A stretch of 64,000 nt of DNA. Source: Lachnospiraceae bacterium. Lineage in GTDB: Bacteria > Bacillota > Clostridia > Lachnospirales > Lachnospiraceae. The translations under genes and the position numbers were made by a program. Positions within the stretch are counted from its first letter, which is position 1. Each line of letters opens with the position of its first letter. The notes under the pieces were generated by a model, which worked only from the letters and a program-made list of their open reading frames with translations, made no database searches and had not been told where the DNA came from. The stretch covers positions 178,378 to 242,377 of the forward strand of contig JAFQBM010000024.1 in the NCBI GenBank assembly GCA_017399685.1. Direction: 5' to 3'. Positions 54,343 to 63,876 of this stretch are shown here, in pieces.

Positions 54343-54385
54343 TCCGGGTATAGCAATCAATCATATTGCGATACCCGGATTTTTG
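54342..54385 (+). terminator. Second leader terminator of the ABC operon
   Basis: ATCCGGGTATAGCAAT pairs with ATTGCGATACCCGGAT around a short loop, followed by TTTTGTTG. Two consecutive terminators before one gene is unusual and implies tight off-state control. Confidence 0.8.
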
Positions 54386-54413
54386 TTGATTAAAAAGAAA
54401 GGATGATAAAATT

Positions 54414-55112
54414 ATGTTTTTGGAAATCAGCAAAATCAAAAAACACTTCGGTGAAGGAGAAAGCAGAGTTGAGGTATTAAAAGGAATTGACTTAAAGATT
54501 GAAAAAGGAGAATTTTGTGTATTACTTGGACCTTCCGGTTCCGGAAAATCTACTCTTCTTAACATCATTGGAGGAATTGATAGTGCAGACAGTGGATATA
54601 TTTCCATCAATGGTGAAAAGACTGCGGATATGAATGAGAAATCTCTTACCTTGTACCGCAGAAAACATTTAGGTTATATTTTTCAGATGTATAATCTTAT
54701 TCCGAATCTTAACATCAAAGAGAATGTTGAAGTAGGGGCATATCTTAGTGATAATCCTTTGGATGTGGACGAACTTCTACATATTTTAGGACTTTATGAG
54801 CATCGTCATAAATTACCAAATCAACTTTCCGGTGGACAGCAACAAAGAACTGCCATCGGTCGTGCTATCGTAAAAAATCCAGATATTCTTTTATGTGATG
54901 AGCCAACAGGAGCGTTGGATTATAACACTTCGAAAGAAATTTTAAAACTAATCGAAGAAGTAAATCAAAAATACGGAAATACCATTATCATGGTAACTCA
55001 TAACGATGCCATTAAAAATATGGCAGACAGGGTAGTAAAACTTAGAGATGGTATGATACGAAAAGATTATGTGAATGAAAATAAAATTTCTGCTGCAGAG
55101 CTTGACTGGTAA
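54414..55112 (+). CDS. ABC transporter ATP-binding protein (MacB/LolD type)
   Basis: 232 residues. Walker A LLGPSGSGKSTLL; Q-loop YIFQMYNLIPNLN; signature QLSGGQQQRTAIGRA; Walker B ILLCDEPTGALD; H-loop MVTHN. The Q-Q-Q-R and N-L-I-P-N patterns fit the MacB/LolD/FtsE group that works with FtsX-like permeases, as encoded 12 bases downstream. These act as mechanotransmission pumps or exporters. Expression is probably controlled by the leader and terminators upstream. Confidence 0.93.
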   Translation: MFLEISKIKKHFGEGESRVEVLKGIDLKIEKGEFCVLLGPSGSGKSTLLNIIGGIDSADSGYISINGEKTADMNEKSLTLYRRKHLGYIFQMYNLIPNLNIKENVEVGAYLSDNPLDVDELLHILGLYEHRHKLPNQLSGGQQQRTAIGRAIVKNPDILLCDEPTGALDYNTSKEILKLIEEVNQKYGNTIIMVTHNDAIKNMADRVVKLRDGMIRKDYVNENKISAAELDW

Positions 55113-55124
55113 GGAGGTGTTACA

Positions 55125-57377
55125 ATGAGAAATCCGTTAAACAAACGTTTACCAAGAGAGCTGAAAAGCGAATTGATAAAATATATCATTCTCTTTATTT
55201 TTCTTGTGGCAGTCATTGGCTTTGTCTCAGGATTCCTTGTAACATCAGGAAGTCTACGGATAGCATATGATGAAAGTTTTGAAAAATATAATGTTGAGGA
55301 TGGAAATTTTGAGTACTATACAAAAGCAGATGAAACTGTTATTGATACCCTTGAAAAAGAAGGAGTAAAAATCTATGAAAATTTCTACATAGAAAAAGAA
55401 ACAAAGAACGTGGATAGTACCCTTCGCATTTATGAGAACCGGGAGGATGTTGATAAAGTTTATTTGATGGAAGGAGAGTTCCCGGTTACTAAGGATGAAA
55501 TCGCCATTGATCGAATGTATGCAGATAATAATAATCTTAAGGTTGGCGATAAGATATCTTTTGGTGACAGTGAATGGACCATTACTGGTTTGGTAGCTTT
55601 TTCTGACTATTCTTCCTTATTTTCGAACCCATCAGATATGATGTTTGATGCAATAAAATTTGGGGTTGCAGTTGTGACGGAAGAAGGATTTAATAGTCTT
55701 GGGGAAGCAGGACTTCATTATAGTTATTCCTGGAAATATGACAATGCACCAGAAGATGAAACGGAAGAAAAGAAAATGTCGGAAGCATTCATCGAAGAAT
55801 TGTCATCCTATGGTGTTTTAACTAATTTTGTGCCACAATACCTGAATCCATCCATTAAGTATACGGGTAATGATATGGAAAATGACAGAATCTTGTTTAT
55901 TGTTTTCTTATACATCGTAATCGCAATTATTGCCTTTATTTTTGCTGTAACCACCAGCAATGTAATTTCGAAGGAGGCAAATGTAATTGGAACACTTCGG
56001 GCATCAGGCTATACAAAGGGTGAAATCATAAGACATTATATGGCAATGCCGGTACTTGTGACGTTGATTTCGGCATTGGTTGGTAATATCTTGGGATACA
56101 CGGTATTTATAAAGGTAGCAGTCAATATTTATTATACCAATTATAGTTTGCCGACTTTTGTGGCTGTATGGAATGCAGATGCATTTCTTAAGACAACGGT
56201 GATTCCGGTCATTATTATGATTGTCATAAATTATGTGATTATTACCAATAAAATGAACCTTTCCCCAATGAAATTCCTTCGACGTGATCTTTCAAAGAGA
56301 AAGAAGAAGAAGGCATTCCGATTAAATACAAAAATAGATATTATGAATCGTTTTAGACTTCGGGTTATTTTTCAGAACATGCCGAATTATGTTACACTTA
56401 TAATAGGAATCTTTTTGGCGAATGTTATTATGATTCTGGGTATTGCATTTCCTGCATTACTTGAAAACTACCAGCACATCATTTCGGACTCAATTATTAG
56501 TAATTATCAATACGTTTTAAAGATAGAAGTAGAAACCGAAACAGAAGGTGCAGAAAAATACTGTGCAGGAAGCCTTGTGACTCTGGAAGGAAAGTTAAAG
56601 AGTGAAAGTGTTTCTATCTATGGAATGAATACAGATAGTGAATATCTTTCTTTGGATTTGGATGAGGACAATGTTTATATTTCTTCCTCTTTTTCAGAAA
56701 AATATGATATTTCCGAAGGGGAAACCATTACCTTGAAAGAAGAATATGGAGACAAGGAATATAGTTTTAAGGTAACAGGAGTTTACGATTATTCTGCAGG
56801 AATTGCAGTTTTCATGAGTCGGGAATTCTTTAATGAAACTTTTAGTTATGAAATGGATTATTTTAATGGTTATCTTTCAGATAAGGAGATTGAAGATATT
56901 GATGAGTTGTTCATAGCCACAGTGATTACAGAGGATGATTTGAACAAGATGTCAAGACAGATGAGCACATCCATGGGCGGTGTATTTGAGATGTTTTTCT
57001 GGTTTGGTCTTGTCATGTTTATTCTGATTATTTATCTGTTATCAAAGCTGGTGATTGAAAAGAACACACAATCTATTTCTATGACGAAAATACTAGGATA
57101 CACCAATAAAGAAATCAGTAACTTATACATTATGTCTACTAGTCTTGTGGCCATTGTTTCGTTTATTATTACCATGCCAATTGTAAATGAGCTTATGAGA
57201 ATTGTATGTGCGGTAATGCTTTCCGAGTATCGGGGATGGATACCATACTATATTCCATCATCAGTTTTTATTAAGATAATGGTAGCTGGAATAGTATCTT
57301 ATGCCGTAATTGCATTTATGCAGTTTGGTAAAGTAAAGAAGATTCCGTTAGATGTTGCATTGAAAAATGTGGAGTAA
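55125..57377 (+). CDS. FtsX-like ABC transporter permease
   Basis: 750 residues. An N-terminal transmembrane helix (YIILFIFLVAVIGFVSGFLV) is followed by a large extracytoplasmic domain (about residues 40-250), then two groups of FtsX-type transmembrane helices separated by a second extracellular domain. FtsX core features are FAVTTSNVISKEANVIGTLRASGYTKGEI and, in the second half, TKILGYTNKEIS. AAGGAGG precedes the ATG. It forms the partner of the upstream ATPase. The substrate is unknown. Confidence 0.92.
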   Translation: MRNPLNKRLPRELKSELIKYIILFIFLVAVIGFVSGFLVTSGSLRIAYDESFEKYNVEDGNFEYYTKADETVIDTLEKEGVKIYENFYIEKETKNVDSTLRIYENREDVDKVYLMEGEFPVTKDEIAIDRMYADNNNLKVGDKISFGDSEWTITGLVAFSDYSSLFSNPSDMMFDAIKFGVAVVTEEGFNSLGEAGLHYSYSWKYDNAPEDETEEKKMSEAFIEELSSYGVLTNFVPQYLNPSIKYTGNDMENDRILFIVFLYIVIAIIAFIFAVTTSNVISKEANVIGTLRASGYTKGEIIRHYMAMPVLVTLISALVGNILGYTVFIKVAVNIYYTNYSLPTFVAVWNADAFLKTTVIPVIIMIVINYVIITNKMNLSPMKFLRRDLSKRKKKKAFRLNTKIDIMNRFRLRVIFQNMPNYVTLIIGIFLANVIMILGIAFPALLENYQHIISDSIISNYQYVLKIEVETETEGAEKYCAGSLVTLEGKLKSESVSIYGMNTDSEYLSLDLDEDNVYISSSFSEKYDISEGETITLKEEYGDKEYSFKVTGVYDYSAGIAVFMSREFFNETFSYEMDYFNGYLSDKEIEDIDELFIATVITEDDLNKMSRQMSTSMGGVFEMFFWFGLVMFILIIYLLSKLVIEKNTQSISMTKILGYTNKEISNLYIMSTSLVAIVSFIITMPIVNELMRIVCAVMLSEYRGWIPYYIPSSVFIKIMVAGIVSYAVIAFMQFGKVKKIPLDVALKNVE

Positions 57378-57472
57378 TTTTGGTATAATGGATGATATCT
57401 ATATACCCATTTGAAATGGGGTTGCTGACTTGATGAATAGGGCTGGATTAGAATAAGCAGGAGGGATGCCGG

Positions 57473-58246
57473 GTGAAATATTATATATCTGATATGGGAT
57501 ATGAGTTGATATTAGCTGATAACCGTAACATTTCTTATGAAAAACACAATCATTCCACGAAGAATGTACTTGGCTTTGTAATTGCCGGAAATGTGCTTGT
57601 GGAAGATGAAAATGGAAAAAGGGAATATAGGCAAGGGGAGTATTTTATCATACCCAGATATACGGTTCATTTTGTGCTAATTTCTAAAGAAACAACATAT
57701 TTATTAAATCTATGTGTAGAAGATGTGTTTTTGAAAGAACATACGGTATTACCAGCTTCTTCATTAAGAAATATAAATGAAATTTTTGAACAACATAATT
57801 TTGATAAAAATGGTATTTCTATTATTGAAACTGGTTACCAGCAACTTAAATCCAATTATAATAGCAGAGAAGAAAAATGTTTTGGAATGGTGGAAGAAGC
57901 CAGAAAGAAAGTGAAAGAGAATCCTGAGGCTTCATTGAATATAGATTTATTATCGAAGATGAGTCAGATGAGCAAATATCATTTTATTCGTACCTTTCGA
58001 AATGAGGTAGGTTTAACCCCTCATAATTATCAAATACAAAATCGTATCCGAAAAGCTCAAAAACTATTGCAGCATGGAACACCACTTATGGATGTTGCCT
58101 TGGAAATGGGATTTTATGACCAAAGCCATTTTATTAAATTTTTCCGAAAAATTGTAGTAATTCCAAAGGGGGGGGTAGAACATGAAGTAAATACTGGAGA
58201 AGAAGGATTATACTTGTTTGCAAAGTTTATTCCGGCGTTATTATAG
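57473..58246 (+). CDS. AraC-family regulator with G8 tract near its end
   Basis: 257 residues, GTG start after GGAGGG. N-terminal cupin-like sensing domain (HNHSTKNVLGFVIAGNVLVED; REYRQGEYFIIPRYTVHFV). Two HTHs follow: INIDLLSKMSQMSKYHFIRTFRNEVGLTPHNY and MDVALEMGFYDQSHFIKFFRKI. Just after the second HTH, eight G residues (58168-58175) place the reading frame into an atypical C-terminus (VEHEVNTGEEG...). With seven G the protein would end IPKGG. It may regulate the upstream transporter or the dehydrogenase gene downstream. Confidence 0.85.
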   Translation: MKYYISDMGYELILADNRNISYEKHNHSTKNVLGFVIAGNVLVEDENGKREYRQGEYFIIPRYTVHFVLISKETTYLLNLCVEDVFLKEHTVLPASSLRNINEIFEQHNFDKNGISIIETGYQQLKSNYNSREEKCFGMVEEARKKVKENPEASLNIDLLSKMSQMSKYHFIRTFRNEVGLTPHNYQIQNRIRKAQKLLQHGTPLMDVALEMGFYDQSHFIKFFRKIVVIPKGGVEHEVNTGEEGLYLFAKFIPALL

Positions 58247-58368
58247 CGACTGAAAATATTAATTACGAAGAATATTGTAAAAAGCAGTTGATAATCTAAG
58301 AGAAATAACTTACAATATTTATTCAGATATGAATCATGTTGCACGCAGTGCATTGAAAGGGAAAAATC

Positions 58369-59334
58369 ATGCGAAATATTGCTATCATCAAAAAATGTTT
58401 GGAATATGAGAAAGAACTTATTTTATCATCCGTTGAAAAAGAGGATAAGGTTTTGTTTTTTGACAATGAAGAGGAACTTCTTAAAAGCGAGGATTATGGG
58501 AAGATAGAAATTGTATTTGGTGAGCCTGAACACAATACGATTCATTTGATGAAAAATCTTAGATGGATTCAAATGACTTGGGCAGGTGCCAATAAATACA
58601 CTTCTGTTCCGGATTTTCCTGATAATATTACTCTTACCAGTGCTTCTGGTGCTTATGGATGTGTTATTTCTGAATATATTGTTTCAGGAATTCTTGCATT
58701 ATATAAAAGGCTGTTCTCATATCGTGAGCAAATGAAACGTGGCGGTTGGAACCAGATTGTGGGTGATGATACATTAGAGGGCAAAAGGGTACTTATTTTA
58801 GGAACAGGAAATATTGGACAGGAAACTGCAAAAAAGCTTAGATGTTTTGGAGTTTATACAGTTGGAATATGTCGTACTCCTGGCAATAAGCATTCGTCTT
58901 TTGATGAAATAGATACAATAGACAATGTTGATACGCAATTACAAAGTGCGGATGTGGTTATTATCGCACTTCCGGGTACAGCACAAACGGCGGGAATGTT
59001 TGATGCAGAAAGAATAAAGAAGATGAAGGCAAATGCCATACTTGTAAATGTTGGACGTGGATTTATTGTGGATACGGAGGAATTAACAAATGCTCTGCAA
59101 AAAGGATTACTAAAAGGTGCAGTTCTTGATGTTACGGAGCCAGAACCTTTACCTGAAAAGCATCCGCTAAGAGATATGGAAAATGTGTTATTGACTCCGC
59201 ATATTTCAGGAATAAGCTGGGGCGAGAATAAGTTTACAAGAAAAAGAATTTTAGACATATTCTGTGAAAATTTGAAGCGAGATAGAAGTGATGAGCCTAA
59301 AAAGAATAGGATTGATTTCAGTAAAGGGTATTGA
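58369..59334 (+). CDS. D-2-hydroxyacid dehydrogenase
   Basis: 321 residues, NAD(P)-dependent. Rossmann motif VLILGTGNIGQETAKKL, the catalytic Arg in LVNVGRGFIVDTEEL, Glu in AVLDVTEPEPLP, and His in LLTPHISGISW. It belongs to the group that includes glyoxylate/hydroxypyruvate reductases and phosphoglycerate dehydrogenase-like enzymes; the exact substrate is not known. AAAGGG precedes the ATG. Confidence 0.92.
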   Translation: MRNIAIIKKCLEYEKELILSSVEKEDKVLFFDNEEELLKSEDYGKIEIVFGEPEHNTIHLMKNLRWIQMTWAGANKYTSVPDFPDNITLTSASGAYGCVISEYIVSGILALYKRLFSYREQMKRGGWNQIVGDDTLEGKRVLILGTGNIGQETAKKLRCFGVYTVGICRTPGNKHSSFDEIDTIDNVDTQLQSADVVIIALPGTAQTAGMFDAERIKKMKANAILVNVGRGFIVDTEELTNALQKGLLKGAVLDVTEPEPLPEKHPLRDMENVLLTPHISGISWGENKFTRKRILDIFCENLKRDRSDEPKKNRIDFSKGY

Positions 59335-59524
59335 TTTAAAAGCAAATCGTATTCGGTACGATGCGATGAATTAGTCTGGGCTTACGCTTAGATAGTGCTA
59401 TTTTTTAGGTTCAAACAAGGGAAAATTCTGTGGATTTATTCATTATTAAAGGGAAGCAAGTCTTATTTCAAAAATGAAGTAGGAAATTTCTTCCTTTTAG
59501 AAGCTGATTCGTTATATACAAAAT

Positions 59525-59743
59525 TTGATTTTTGAGTTATATTATATATGGGTAAAGGAAGAAAATAAGGAAGTTGCAGGAATATTAGAAATCTGTGCAG
59601 AGAAAAATCAAAAGTTGATTATAACGATATTGGATGAGTTTATCGAAGAAATGCCAGAATATAAAATATGCTCTGCCAGAGGTTCATTAGCAATGGACAC
59701 AAATCCGGATTTACAAAGTAGGGAAAACTTTGTTTTGTCATGA
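59525..59743 (+). CDS. Short frame, probable 3' remnant of an unknown gene
   Basis: 72 codons with no good start: LYYIWVKEENKEVAGILEIC, then LIITILDEFIEEMPEYKICS, then GSLAMDTNPDLQSRENFVLS. It reads like a genuine protein C-terminus, but the beginning is missing and no ribosome binding site is visible. No family recognised. The 190 bases upstream hold nothing else. Confidence 0.35.
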   Translation: MIFELYYIWVKEENKEVAGILEICAEKNQKLIITILDEFIEEMPEYKICSARGSLAMDTNPDLQSRENFVLS

Positions 59744-59807
59744 AATAAAGATCTTTGATAAAAATTGAAAAGATTATTAGTGAGTAGCGAGATATAAGTG
59801 AGATGGA

Positions 59808-59852
59808 AAAACGTAGATTTTGATGTGTTTTATTGGAATCTACGTTTTTTTA
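59808..59852 (+). terminator. Intrinsic terminator
   Basis: AAACGTAGATT (59809-59819) pairs perfectly with AATCTACGTTT (59837-59847), ending in a T-run. It sits inside a nominal open frame starting at 59798, which argues against translation from there. Confidence 0.8.
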
Positions 59853-59884
59853 TTGTTCATCCGGAATTTTATTTTTTAAGGGAC

Positions 59885-60055
59885 ATGATAGAATATATTA
59901 TATGTGTATATGATTTTTTGATAGGAGAAAATTTTGATTCGACTCCTATTAAGTTTGAACTTTATGAATTATGGTTGAAAGATACAATTTTTGAAGTGGT
60001 GATATATTATTTTAATGAAGAAACTCAATTATTAGAAAATTTTCAACTAATGTAA
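59885..60055 (+). CDS. Short frame, possible remnant
   Basis: 57 codons, MIEYIICVYDFLIGENFDST, FELYELWLKDTIFEVVIYYF, ending ENFQLM. The pattern looks protein-like, but the start is weak and it follows a terminator. Probably a remnant of a lost gene. No function can be named. Confidence 0.3.
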   Translation: MIEYIICVYDFLIGENFDSTPIKFELYELWLKDTIFEVVIYYFNEETQLLENFQLM

Positions 60056-60263
60056 CAAGGAATGTTGCATCAGCCGAAGTAACATATTTTCGAAATGTAT
60101 TTTGTTAAATAGGGCAGTATTTGTGAACACTTTTGAATGGTAGGATGTTTTGAGTCCTACGGAATATTCAGGAGTAGAAGGTAGTTTTGTGAGTGATGAT
60201 TCTGGAAGTGCGACTTGAAATAATAGAAACAACCAAAGATTAACAAGTTGTAAAAAGTTTAAC
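60056..60263 (+). other. Gap with short protein-like remnant
   Basis: Around 60146-60219 a frame reads VLSPTEYSGVEGSFVSDDSG, SAT, stop, preceded by a stop. It looks like a C-terminal scrap of another gene. Nothing else is seen before the riboswitch promoter. Confidence 0.3.
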
Positions 60264-60292
60264 TTGACAATTTTTGTTGAAAAAGTTATAGT
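60264..60292 (+). promoter_or_regulatory. SigA promoter of the riboswitch-controlled RHS gene
   Basis: TTGACA (60264-60269), 17 bases, TATAGT (60287-60292). The start of transcription would fall at the 5' edge of the aptamer. Confidence 0.75.
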
Positions 60293-60294
60293 TA

Positions 60295-60403
60295 TGGTAA
60301 AGGCAAACCGATAGGAAACTTAGGGACGCAAAACTACAAATCTAAGTTATAGCGATATATAATTTAAAAATAATCGTTATTAATACGATGGTTGAGTTGC
60401 AGA
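60295..60403 (+). ncRNA. Cyclic-di-GMP-I (GEMM) riboswitch aptamer
   Basis: Contains the GEMM-I hallmarks in order: GGCAAACCGATAGGAAAC, then GGGACGCAAAACTAC, then a second helix, and ACGATGGTTGAGTTGC closing the fold. The class binds c-di-GMP. A terminator begins at its 3' edge (60399), and a secreted protein gene follows 90 bases later, the standard layout for a c-di-GMP off- or on-switch. Confidence 0.85.
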
Positions 60404-60436
60404 TTATACATAAAAAAGTGTAATCTGCTTTTTTAT
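60399..60436 (+). terminator. Riboswitch terminator
   Basis: GCAGATTATAC (60399-60409) pairs with GTGTAATCTGC (60418-60428), followed by TTTTTT. The 5' arm overlaps the last bases of the aptamer, so ligand binding and terminator formation may compete. Confidence 0.85.
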
Positions 60437-60492
60437 TTTATAATAATTGTTGACAAATAAAAAAGCAAAAATATCAGTTATTGGAGGTTTAT

Positions 60493-63400
60493 ATGAAACA
60501 TTTTAGAAAAATTATTGCAATGGTATTATGTATATTAATGATAATAAACATATTACCAACTTGTGTTTATGCAGAGGAAACACAAAGTGAAGAAGAAATG
60601 ATTGATGCTGGAATGAATTCAGCAATTGCTCCGGAATGGAGTGAAAATGGAGAAATAAGTGATACTTCATCATTAATGAGTACCTTTTCATTGAATAACT
60701 TTGAAACAAAACAAGATGTGTTGTTAATAAAGAATAAGAACCCTTGGAATTCAAGTGCTAATGAAAACGTGCTAAATGCTCTAGGAATAGGTTATACAAC
60801 TGTTACGGTAGAAAATTCAGTTGAGCTTGATTTCAGCGATTACAAACTAATTATAATTGTAAATGATCAGGTTGATAGTTTTTACCGAACATTATCTACA
60901 ATAAGAACCAAACTAGAATTATATGTAATGAATGGTGGGACTTTATTATATGGTATTTGTGATGCGGGTTGGGGCAGTGGATATAGCGATTTACTAATAC
61001 CAGGGGATATTGAATTGGGTCCTGTAAGTTACCAAACTAATAACTATATTGTTGATAAAACACATCCGATTGTAACTGGTATATTGACAAATAATGAATC
61101 ATTAACGAATGATAACTTATACAATACTTATGCTAGTCATAGATATTTTCAGCTAGATTCGCTTCCTTCTGATACAAATATTATTGTTAATGCAGGAAAT
61201 GATAAACCAACATTGATTGAATATCCAATTGGTAATGGTATCGTCATTGCTTCAGCAATGACATGGGAGCATAGTTATGACCAATTAAATTCTGGATATT
61301 TTGGTCAAAAAGCATTTGACGATTTATTGTTATATGCATATACAGTAGCAAATGTAGTAACAGAAATAAACAAAAATCCAGGGTTGGGATTTGATGAATA
61401 TGTTAAAGGATTAACATGTACAGCAGGCGATCCTGTTAATGTAGCGAATGGTAATTTTATAACGAGTAGTAATGATTTAACATATGAGGGTTTTGTATCA
61501 ATTAATTTCAGTAGATATTATAATTCGTTGGATTCTTATCAAGGTCAGTTAGGGAAAAATTGGAGAAGTAATTATAATATTTATTTAGAAAAACTAAGTG
61601 AACGTAGATTAAGATTATGGCATGCTGATGGTCATTCAGAAGAATTCATATATGGAGATGATAAAATCTGGCATGCAACTCCAGGTACTAATTCAAATAT
61701 CGAACTTGTGGATTCTTTGATTTATATTACGTTAGAAGATAAAACGGTATATATTTTTGACGAAGAGTTAAAAATAGTATCATTAAAGGCTCCTTATGAT
61801 AATGAGATTTGTTTTGAATATGATGATTATGGTAACTTAATATTAGCGAAGCAAGGAGAGTTTTATCTTAATTATATATATGAGAATGATTTGTTATGTG
61901 AAGTTTCTGATAAATCAGGAAGAACAATAAAATTTCAATATGATAACGGAAATTTAGTTCAGGTTGAAAACTATGATGATAAAATAACAAAATATGAGTA
62001 TGATGATGCTGGTCGAATGACCAAAATGCATATAAATAATGAGTACACAGTCATAAATAATTATGATGAATATGGTAGGGTTATTAGCCAGGAAATGTCA
62101 GAAGAAGGTAGCTGCCAATTTATTTATAATGATGAAAATTATACAACAACATATATTGATAAAAATGGTGCTACAACAATTTATTATAAGGATGAATATG
62201 GTAGAATTTACAAAAAAGAATATGCTGATGGTACTGAGGTATTGGAATTTGACAGCAACAATAAATTGATAAAAGAAATAGATAAGCTGGGAAATTCAAC
62301 AACATATGAATATGACGAGTATGGGAATTGTATATCGCAGATAGATGCATTAGGAAATGTTGTTACATATGAATATGATGAATTTAATAATAAAACAGCT
62401 ATTATTGATGCTGAAGGTAATAGATATGAGTATTTATACGACAAAGATAATTATATTGTAGCACAATCTGATGCATATGGTAACTTTACATTTTATACAT
62501 ATGATGATAAGAAACAACTAATAAAGGTTATTTTGCCTAATAATAAAGAGTTATCTTTTGAATATGATGAATACGGCAATGTGATTAACGCAGTAGATTC
62601 GGACGGCAATAAAACTTGTTATTCATATAATGATATGAATCAAATTATAGAAGAAACTGATGCAAACGGCAATATTGTCAAGTATGAATATTCTGACTAT
62701 GGCAGAACTAAAAAGAAAATATATGAAGATGGTACATATAATATTTCGGTGTATGATGATAGCGATAATCTGATTGAATATACTGATGAATTAGGAAATA
62801 CACAATCTTATATTTATAATACTATCGGGTTATTAATAGCTGTTAAAGATGATATAGGAAATGCAACAACATATGAATATGACTGCATGAATAATGTAAA
62901 CAAAATTATTAATCCTGATGGAAGTCATAGAGAATATGTTTATGATTTAAATAATAATTTAATTCAGATTATAGATGAAGAAGGTTATAAAACTAATTAT
63001 AAATATGATTCAAATGGTAATATTTTGGAAGAAATAGATGCAAATGGTAATATTACAAGCTATAGCTATGATAAATTAAATCGGCTGGTAGAAACCACTG
63101 ATGCAAGAGGTAATGTTACAACGAGTATATATTCTCCTAACGGCAATTTGTTATCAGTAATTGATGCAGATGGTAACAGTCAGTTGTATGAATACAATAA
63201 AAATAATCAAGTAATAACATTTACCAATGAAGCAAATGAAGTTGAGAAGTATGAATATGACGTGATGGGACAAGTTATAGAAGTTACAGATGCTAATGGT
63301 AATACAGTTAATTATGAGTATAATGGCAATGGAGATATTACTAAAATAATAAATCCGGATCAAAGTTTTATTAGTATAACTTATGATGGTATTGGAAATA

Positions 63401-63876
63401 AAACCTCCTATATTGAACCTAATGGAACGAAGACAGTATATGAGTACGATGTCAAAGGTCGACTAATAAGTGAAAACTTTGCAAATAATACTTGTAAGAA
63501 ATATTCATATGATGCAGTTGGTAATCAGATTAGCCTTATAGATGAAAATGGTAATGAAACAAAATATGAATATGATTATTTAAACAGATTGACAAAAGTT
63601 ATTGATGCAATGGATAATCAAACTGTTTATTCATATGATGTTCGTAACAATTTACTAGCCACAATACAATATAAACAAGTTCAAAATTCTGTTATTGAAT
63701 CTATGAAAAGAAATAGAGGAGTTTCTTATGATAATACAGTACAAGAAGTTGTTACTAGTTACGAATATGATAAAAAGAATCAATTGGTTAAAGAAATTAG
63801 CCCAACTGGTCAAATAATATCATATCAATATGATGCAAATGGAAACATGATTTGTAAGACTGATGTTGTACCATAA
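60493..63876 (+). CDS. Secreted YD/RHS-repeat protein, 3' truncated by an IS
   Basis: 1127 residues from ATG 60493 (TTGGAGG upstream). A signal peptide (KIIAMVLCILMIINILPTCVYA) is followed by a domain that looks like a class I amidotransferase/ThuA-like fold (QDVLLIKNKNPWNSS; GTLLYGICDAGWGSG; THPIVTGIL). Next comes a DUF6531-type start of RHS (GDPVNVANGNFITSSNDL), then more than twenty YD repeats (for example YEYDEYGNCISQIDALGNV). No RHS core terminus or toxin tip is present; the frame ends exactly where an IS3-like end begins. Expression is controlled by the c-di-GMP riboswitch. Confidence 0.85.
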   Translation: MKHFRKIIAMVLCILMIINILPTCVYAEETQSEEEMIDAGMNSAIAPEWSENGEISDTSSLMSTFSLNNFETKQDVLLIKNKNPWNSSANENVLNALGIGYTTVTVENSVELDFSDYKLIIIVNDQVDSFYRTLSTIRTKLELYVMNGGTLLYGICDAGWGSGYSDLLIPGDIELGPVSYQTNNYIVDKTHPIVTGILTNNESLTNDNLYNTYASHRYFQLDSLPSDTNIIVNAGNDKPTLIEYPIGNGIVIASAMTWEHSYDQLNSGYFGQKAFDDLLLYAYTVANVVTEINKNPGLGFDEYVKGLTCTAGDPVNVANGNFITSSNDLTYEGFVSINFSRYYNSLDSYQGQLGKNWRSNYNIYLEKLSERRLRLWHADGHSEEFIYGDDKIWHATPGTNSNIELVDSLIYITLEDKTVYIFDEELKIVSLKAPYDNEICFEYDDYGNLILAKQGEFYLNYIYENDLLCEVSDKSGRTIKFQYDNGNLVQVENYDDKITKYEYDDAGRMTKMHINNEYTVINNYDEYGRVISQEMSEEGSCQFIYNDENYTTTYIDKNGATTIYYKDEYGRIYKKEYADGTEVLEFDSNNKLIKEIDKLGNSTTYEYDEYGNCISQIDALGNVVTYEYDEFNNKTAIIDAEGNRYEYLYDKDNYIVAQSDAYGNFTFYTYDDKKQLIKVILPNNKELSFEYDEYGNVINAVDSDGNKTCYSYNDMNQIIEETDANGNIVKYEYSDYGRTKKKIYEDGTYNISVYDDSDNLIEYTDELGNTQSYIYNTIGLLIAVKDDIGNATTYEYDCMNNVNKIINPDGSHREYVYDLNNNLIQIIDEEGYKTNYKYDSNGNILEEIDANGNITSYSYDKLNRLVETTDARGNVTTSIYSPNGNLLSVIDADGNSQLYEYNKNNQVITFTNEANEVEKYEYDVMGQVIEVTDANGNTVNYEYNGNGDITKIINPDQSFISITYDGIGNKTSYIEPNGTKTVYEYDVKGRLISENFANNTCKKYSYDAVGNQISLIDENGNETKYEYDYLNRLTKVIDAMDNQTVYSYDVRNNLLATIQYKQVQNSVIESMKRNRGVSYDNTVQEVVTSYEYDKKNQLVKEISPTGQIISYQYDANGNMICKTDVVP

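Noticed and set aside
58854..59345. 163-codon minus-strand frame opposite the dehydrogenase
   Set aside because: It is the shadow of a well-supported gene with intact catalytic motifs on the + strand.
59798..60055. 85-codon gene starting at GTG 59798
   Set aside because: A perfect intrinsic terminator (59808-59852) lies inside its first 20 codons, so translation from that start is unlikely; only the later part is listed as a possible remnant.
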